Source: Paramecium sonneborni (taxonomy: Eukaryota > Ciliophora > Oligohymenophorea > Peniculida > Parameciidae). From it: a stretch of 64,000 nt of DNA. The stretch covers positions 173,729 through 237,728 of the forward strand of contig CAJJDN010000126.1 in the NCBI GenBank assembly GCA_905182985.1, in the 5' to 3' direction. The position numbers and the translations under genes were made by a program. The notes under the pieces were generated by a model. The model was not told the origin of the DNA and did not search any database. It was given only the letters and a program-made list of their open reading frames with translations. Shown here in pieces: positions 60,619 to 64,000 of this stretch. The stretch's first letter is position 1. Every line of letters begins with the position of its first letter.

Positions 60619-62306
60619 TCATGAGTCCGATAATAGTTTATTGTAGTGAGTATTAAAACTATTAATCTTCCAATTTTTAGATTCTACCTAATATTTACCA
60701 ACCCCAGGTGTAAACTATCTATTAATATATCCTAGTCGAGGTTGTTATGATTTAAATGGAGCAGTAATTTATTTTACAGTTCCAGAGCTATATTAATTTT
60801 GTTCTGTAAAGGATATATTTTAGATTACTTCTTAATTTTCTTTAAATCTGGGTTCGGCACAATAAAAACCAGGCTTTTAGACATCAATTTTTTATAGATT
60901 CTTTAAAAATTTTAATTACTTTTATATTCTATATCCAATAGTCTCCTAATCCAATTTATATTGTCCAATATCAGGACCACAACTTCTGTTTAGAACATCT
61001 CTTTTAGATGATGATTTAAAACAAGAACTTACAGATCTCTTTTTTTCTTCTTTAATTATATCATAACTTCCTGGTCCAGCTTTACAAAGAGGAGGTTTAT
61101 CATAAAATCTTTTTTCTTTTCCACCCAAATATCCACTAATACCTCTATCTTATTTACGAATTATATCTGTATAAAGATCATTTTAAACATAATATGCTCC
61201 TGGACCTGGTATTTATTCATTAGAGTTTAATAGATCACCACCTTTACTAGTAGAACTTAAAAATGTAGCATTTGTATAATTTTTCTTTTTTACTAATTAA
61301 TCAAATGAAGAATCTTCAATTCTGTAATCTCCTGGACCAACTGTTTAATCTTGATTATATCCAAATCTTTCTAACGATGATCCAAAAAATTAAAATTCTT
61401 TTGCTTTTTTTTGAACTTTTATTGATACTCTGCAATCATTATATTGACCTGGTCCTGGAGAGCATTAATCTTTATAATTTATTTATTTTCTTAATCCAGC
61501 ATTAATTTCTCTATTAGTCTTATAAATTAACTTATCATAGTAAGATCTAACTGTTTCAGATAAAAAAGCAGGTGATTTATTTCTCTTTTTTCTTTCATCA
61601 GTAATATTATATTTTCCAGGTCCAATATCTGTAGATTATTCTTATTAAAATCTTGGTTTAGCACTTTTGTCCCATGATACTCCCTTAACTTATTTTGATT
61701 ATTAAATCTCATAAGTAGTTGGTCCAATAACTTTTTATTTTTTTTAATCTTAAATTAATTTTTAATGTTAAGCCAAAGTTTCAATGTCTTCATACACCAT
61801 ACCTATCTATGTTTTAGGTTCAGGGATTGAGTTAATTCTTCTTCTCAGATTTTAATTTCTAATATCGTCTAATTTTTAATTTTGTATTAAGCACGCTTAT
61901 TTATTTTAAGAGTTATTATTTATAGTATCATAATGACCAGGACCAGGAATCTGAATTTATAAATTTTAAATACTTCTTTAACATTTTTATCATCTTAAAA
62001 TCTCTCTATTCCACTCTTAAAACAACTACTTCCATTACCCTAAACTTTGACTATTATAGTGCTTTTATTCATGTAAGCTTGTACTCCAGAATCTCCCATG
62101 TTGAGTTACACTTCATATTAACCAGGACCAGGGAATTTAGCTTTCTATTTATTTGTCATCTCTCCTTATCTCTTTCCAGTAGAGAGAAAAGGAGCATAAG
62201 CAGTTTTAGTCTGATGTTCAGGAATCTGATAAACTCCAGGACCAAGATGGGGGTAGGGATCCTTAGTATATGTTAATCCTCTGTCTTCTTCAAACAAAAA
62301 AGCCAT
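60619..62306 (-). CDS. SHIPPO (sperm-tail PG-rich) repeat protein
   Basis: About 550 aa. Many repeats of the PGPGxY type: GPGVYQIPE, FPGPGQYEV, AGPGSYDII, CGPDIGQY, TPGVGKYQ, KPGFY. The start MAFLFEEDRGLTYTKDPYPH is clear. SHIPPO/STPG proteins lie on axonemal or other stable microtubules, some inside doublets, fitting the neighbouring CFAP100 gene. At least one intron is required (length is 2 over a multiple of three). Family is certain; the specific orthologue is not. Confidence 0.88.
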
Positions 62307-62651
62307 TTGATTAATAATTATGTATTATAATGCAATTGATAGCATTTTTTCTAATAGATTGATATCAAAAACCTAAGGAATAATAAGTTGAAATCAAACG
62401 ATATATTTAATTTTAAATTTTTTGTGGAAAATAGGTTTGTATTGAAGTTCATTGATTACTTCATATTATACAATAAATACAATTAATAGATTTAAATTAA
62501 CAAACAAATAATAAAAGAACCATGATTTTATATTTACCAAAATGATTCTTAATAAATATAATTACTATTATTGAATGCTCCAAAATTCTATGATTAGAAC
62601 ATTAATTTAATAATCGTTACTATTATAAACAATGAAATAATTAAATTAAAA

Positions 62652-63116
62652 ATGGTAATTCCGCATTTGATTGATTCTGAATGTTAACTAATAAAATTTG
62701 TATTTTTGATAGGATAGTATATATAAATATAAGATGAACTAAATAAAAAAGTTTTTTTGATGCATAGAAAAATATAGAGAATTAGAATTTTTGTTGGGTT
62801 ATAAGATAAAGGATAGTAGTAAATGAAGTTCATAAATTTAAAATTAAATGAGTTCCATATTTCAAGAAATTTCGACAATGTAGAAGGAAAGAGATAAGTT
62901 GGTCATAAGAGACTTTTCGTAGACAATGAATTGAGAAAGATGGTTAAGTATGATAATTGAGAGGTAAAGTAAGATGAGATGAAAAGATTAATAAATAGTA
63001 AAGTAAGAATGGAATAATGTGGATTAGATTAAATAAAGATAAAAATATTGTTTAAAAGATAGAATGTAAATAGTATTAAGGATTTCATTACTATTTATAC
63101 GGATTATTTTGAGTGA
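62652..63116 (+). CDS. Small basic hypothetical protein, 147 aa
   Basis: ATG 62652 to TGA 63116, with a 21-nt intron (62943-62963 region) that removes an in-frame TGA at 62958-62960. The protein is basic and helical (LNKKVFLMHRKIQRIRIFV; DEMKRLINSKVRMEQCGL). If the intron is not used it would end at 102 aa. No family recognised. Confidence 0.5.
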
Positions 63117-63142
63117 ATGGAGATATTATTAAAAATAAAAAA

Positions 63143-64000
63143 ATGAGAACAAAGATTTTGCTCACAATTTTGTTCTTCTGCTAGTTGTTAACACTTGGTT
63201 CAGCTGTAGACTATTCAGTTAACCCTATAAATCCTGCTACTGGTGCTGATAAAGGAGAAAAGAATCCACCAGCTACAACAGGATAATGCATCAATGGTAT
63301 GCATTATGATGATTAATCATTTTAGGATTTGCATGGAATAACTAACTTTGTGTACCATGCATGTAGGTGAAGAATGGGTATTGTACATGCACAAAATATG
63401 GTGGCTGCGATACAAAAGTATGTGATAAATCAATTCCAAATTGTCAAGTTTTGACTAATGGTTCTGACTCGTATTAAATTAATTGTTATTAATAGCTACA
63501 TTCTATTGAGAGCATCAGGATGTACAGAATATGTTTGGGGCGATTAAAATTAATCTGTTGTTTGTAAATCATGTTCACCTGGATATTTTATGGTTGGTAT
63601 ACTAAAATATAATTATTAAAAGCTGGAATTTGCGTAAAAGCAAATAACTGTGCTTAGATGAATTTAGTGACAGGTACTTGTGACACTTGTGTGGATGGTT
63701 ATTATTTCACTTAAAATTATTAATTAAAGACACTTTAATCTTGGGATTACTATCAAAATATTAATGAAGTGATATGCAATTAATGTCTAAATAATTGTAA
63801 AATCTGTACATCTGGGTAAAGATTTATGATATATTTATTATAGTTATACATGTGTTTAATGTAATGATGAATACTATTGGAGTCCCACATAATAAAAGAC
63901 AGCTTTATCAAATTAGTTAAATGATTCATTAGCTGGATAATGTTTGGCTTGTAGTTCAAATATACCAAATTGTATTCGTTGTTAGAATTCAACAGTTTGT
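63143..64000 (+). CDS. Cys-rich secreted/surface protein, 3' end outside window
   Basis: A clear signal peptide: MRTKILLTILFFCQLLTLGS followed by AVDYS. Cys-pair modules follow: QCINGFAWNNQLCVPC, GYCTCTKYGGC, VVCKSCSPGYFM, ICNQCLNNCKICTSG, TCVQCNDEYYW and LACSSNIPNCIRC. Several short introns are needed (29, 28 and 28 nt, among others). The periodic C-x2-C...C pattern resembles ciliate surface proteins with furin-like/Cys-rich repeats. It may be GPI- or TM-anchored further on. The function in surface coat or adhesion is inference. Confidence 0.78.

Noticed and set aside
1..64000. tRNA, rRNA, CRISPR arrays, insertion sequences or bacterial-type operators
   Set aside because: I saw no convincing instance; the sequence is eukaryotic ciliate DNA, and I could not support any tRNA cloverleaf by eye.

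Overview
The window reads as macronuclear-type DNA of a ciliate, most like Paramecium. The sequence is very AT-rich. TAA and TAG occur inside almost every gene as glutamine codons, and TGA is the only stop. Introns are tiny (about 18-31 nt, GT...AG), and genes sit close together on both strands. For most genes below I chained exons by hand, and the spliced length came out as an exact multiple of three from ATG to TGA; starts or introns that remain uncertain are flagged. Species cannot be named from sequence alone.

Layout. 1-4.1 kb: the 3' part of a protein kinase, a frame-broken gene, and a PAF-acetylhydrolase-type lipase. 4.2-8.6 kb: a tandem pair of large Cys-rich SP-RING-like proteins. 8.7-15 kb: an unknown protein, a Tubby protein, an endoglycoceramidase-like GH5 enzyme, a small gene and a cyclin. 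15-18.4 kb: two small unknown genes and an ADO/PCO-type thiol dioxygenase. 18.5-25.4 kb: small genes, a B-box coiled-coil protein, a tandem pair of charged proteins sharing short motifs, an AGC-like kinase and two more small genes. 26-30 kb: a full-length ABCB transporter. 30.9-34 kb: RPA2-like protein and a VPS9-domain protein. 34.4-42.2 kb: a cluster of otubain-like cysteine proteases with a vWA protein between them. 43-48.5 kb: three kinases and a decayed otubain fragment. 48.5-51.2 kb: a PH-START-like-OSBP fusion. 51.3-56.6 kb: a propeller/solenoid-like protein, a small gene and a two-TM ciliate protein. 56.8-62.3 kb: CRIPT, CFAP100, a USP-like protein lacking catalytic residues, and a SHIPPO-repeat axonemal protein. 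62.6-64 kb: a small gene and the start of a Cys-rich secreted or surface protein.

Assembly quality. Two exact direct repeats (1135 bp and 1183 bp) are each split by a single N, which is the mark of unmerged contig ends. An 891-N gap lies inside a 69-bp coding minisatellite.

Most notable: the otubain cluster (two intact genes, one inverted pseudogene, one inverted fragment), the repeat tract inside the second otubain, the PH-START-ORD fusion, the apparently dead USP, and the two tandem pairs of undescribed-looking proteins.
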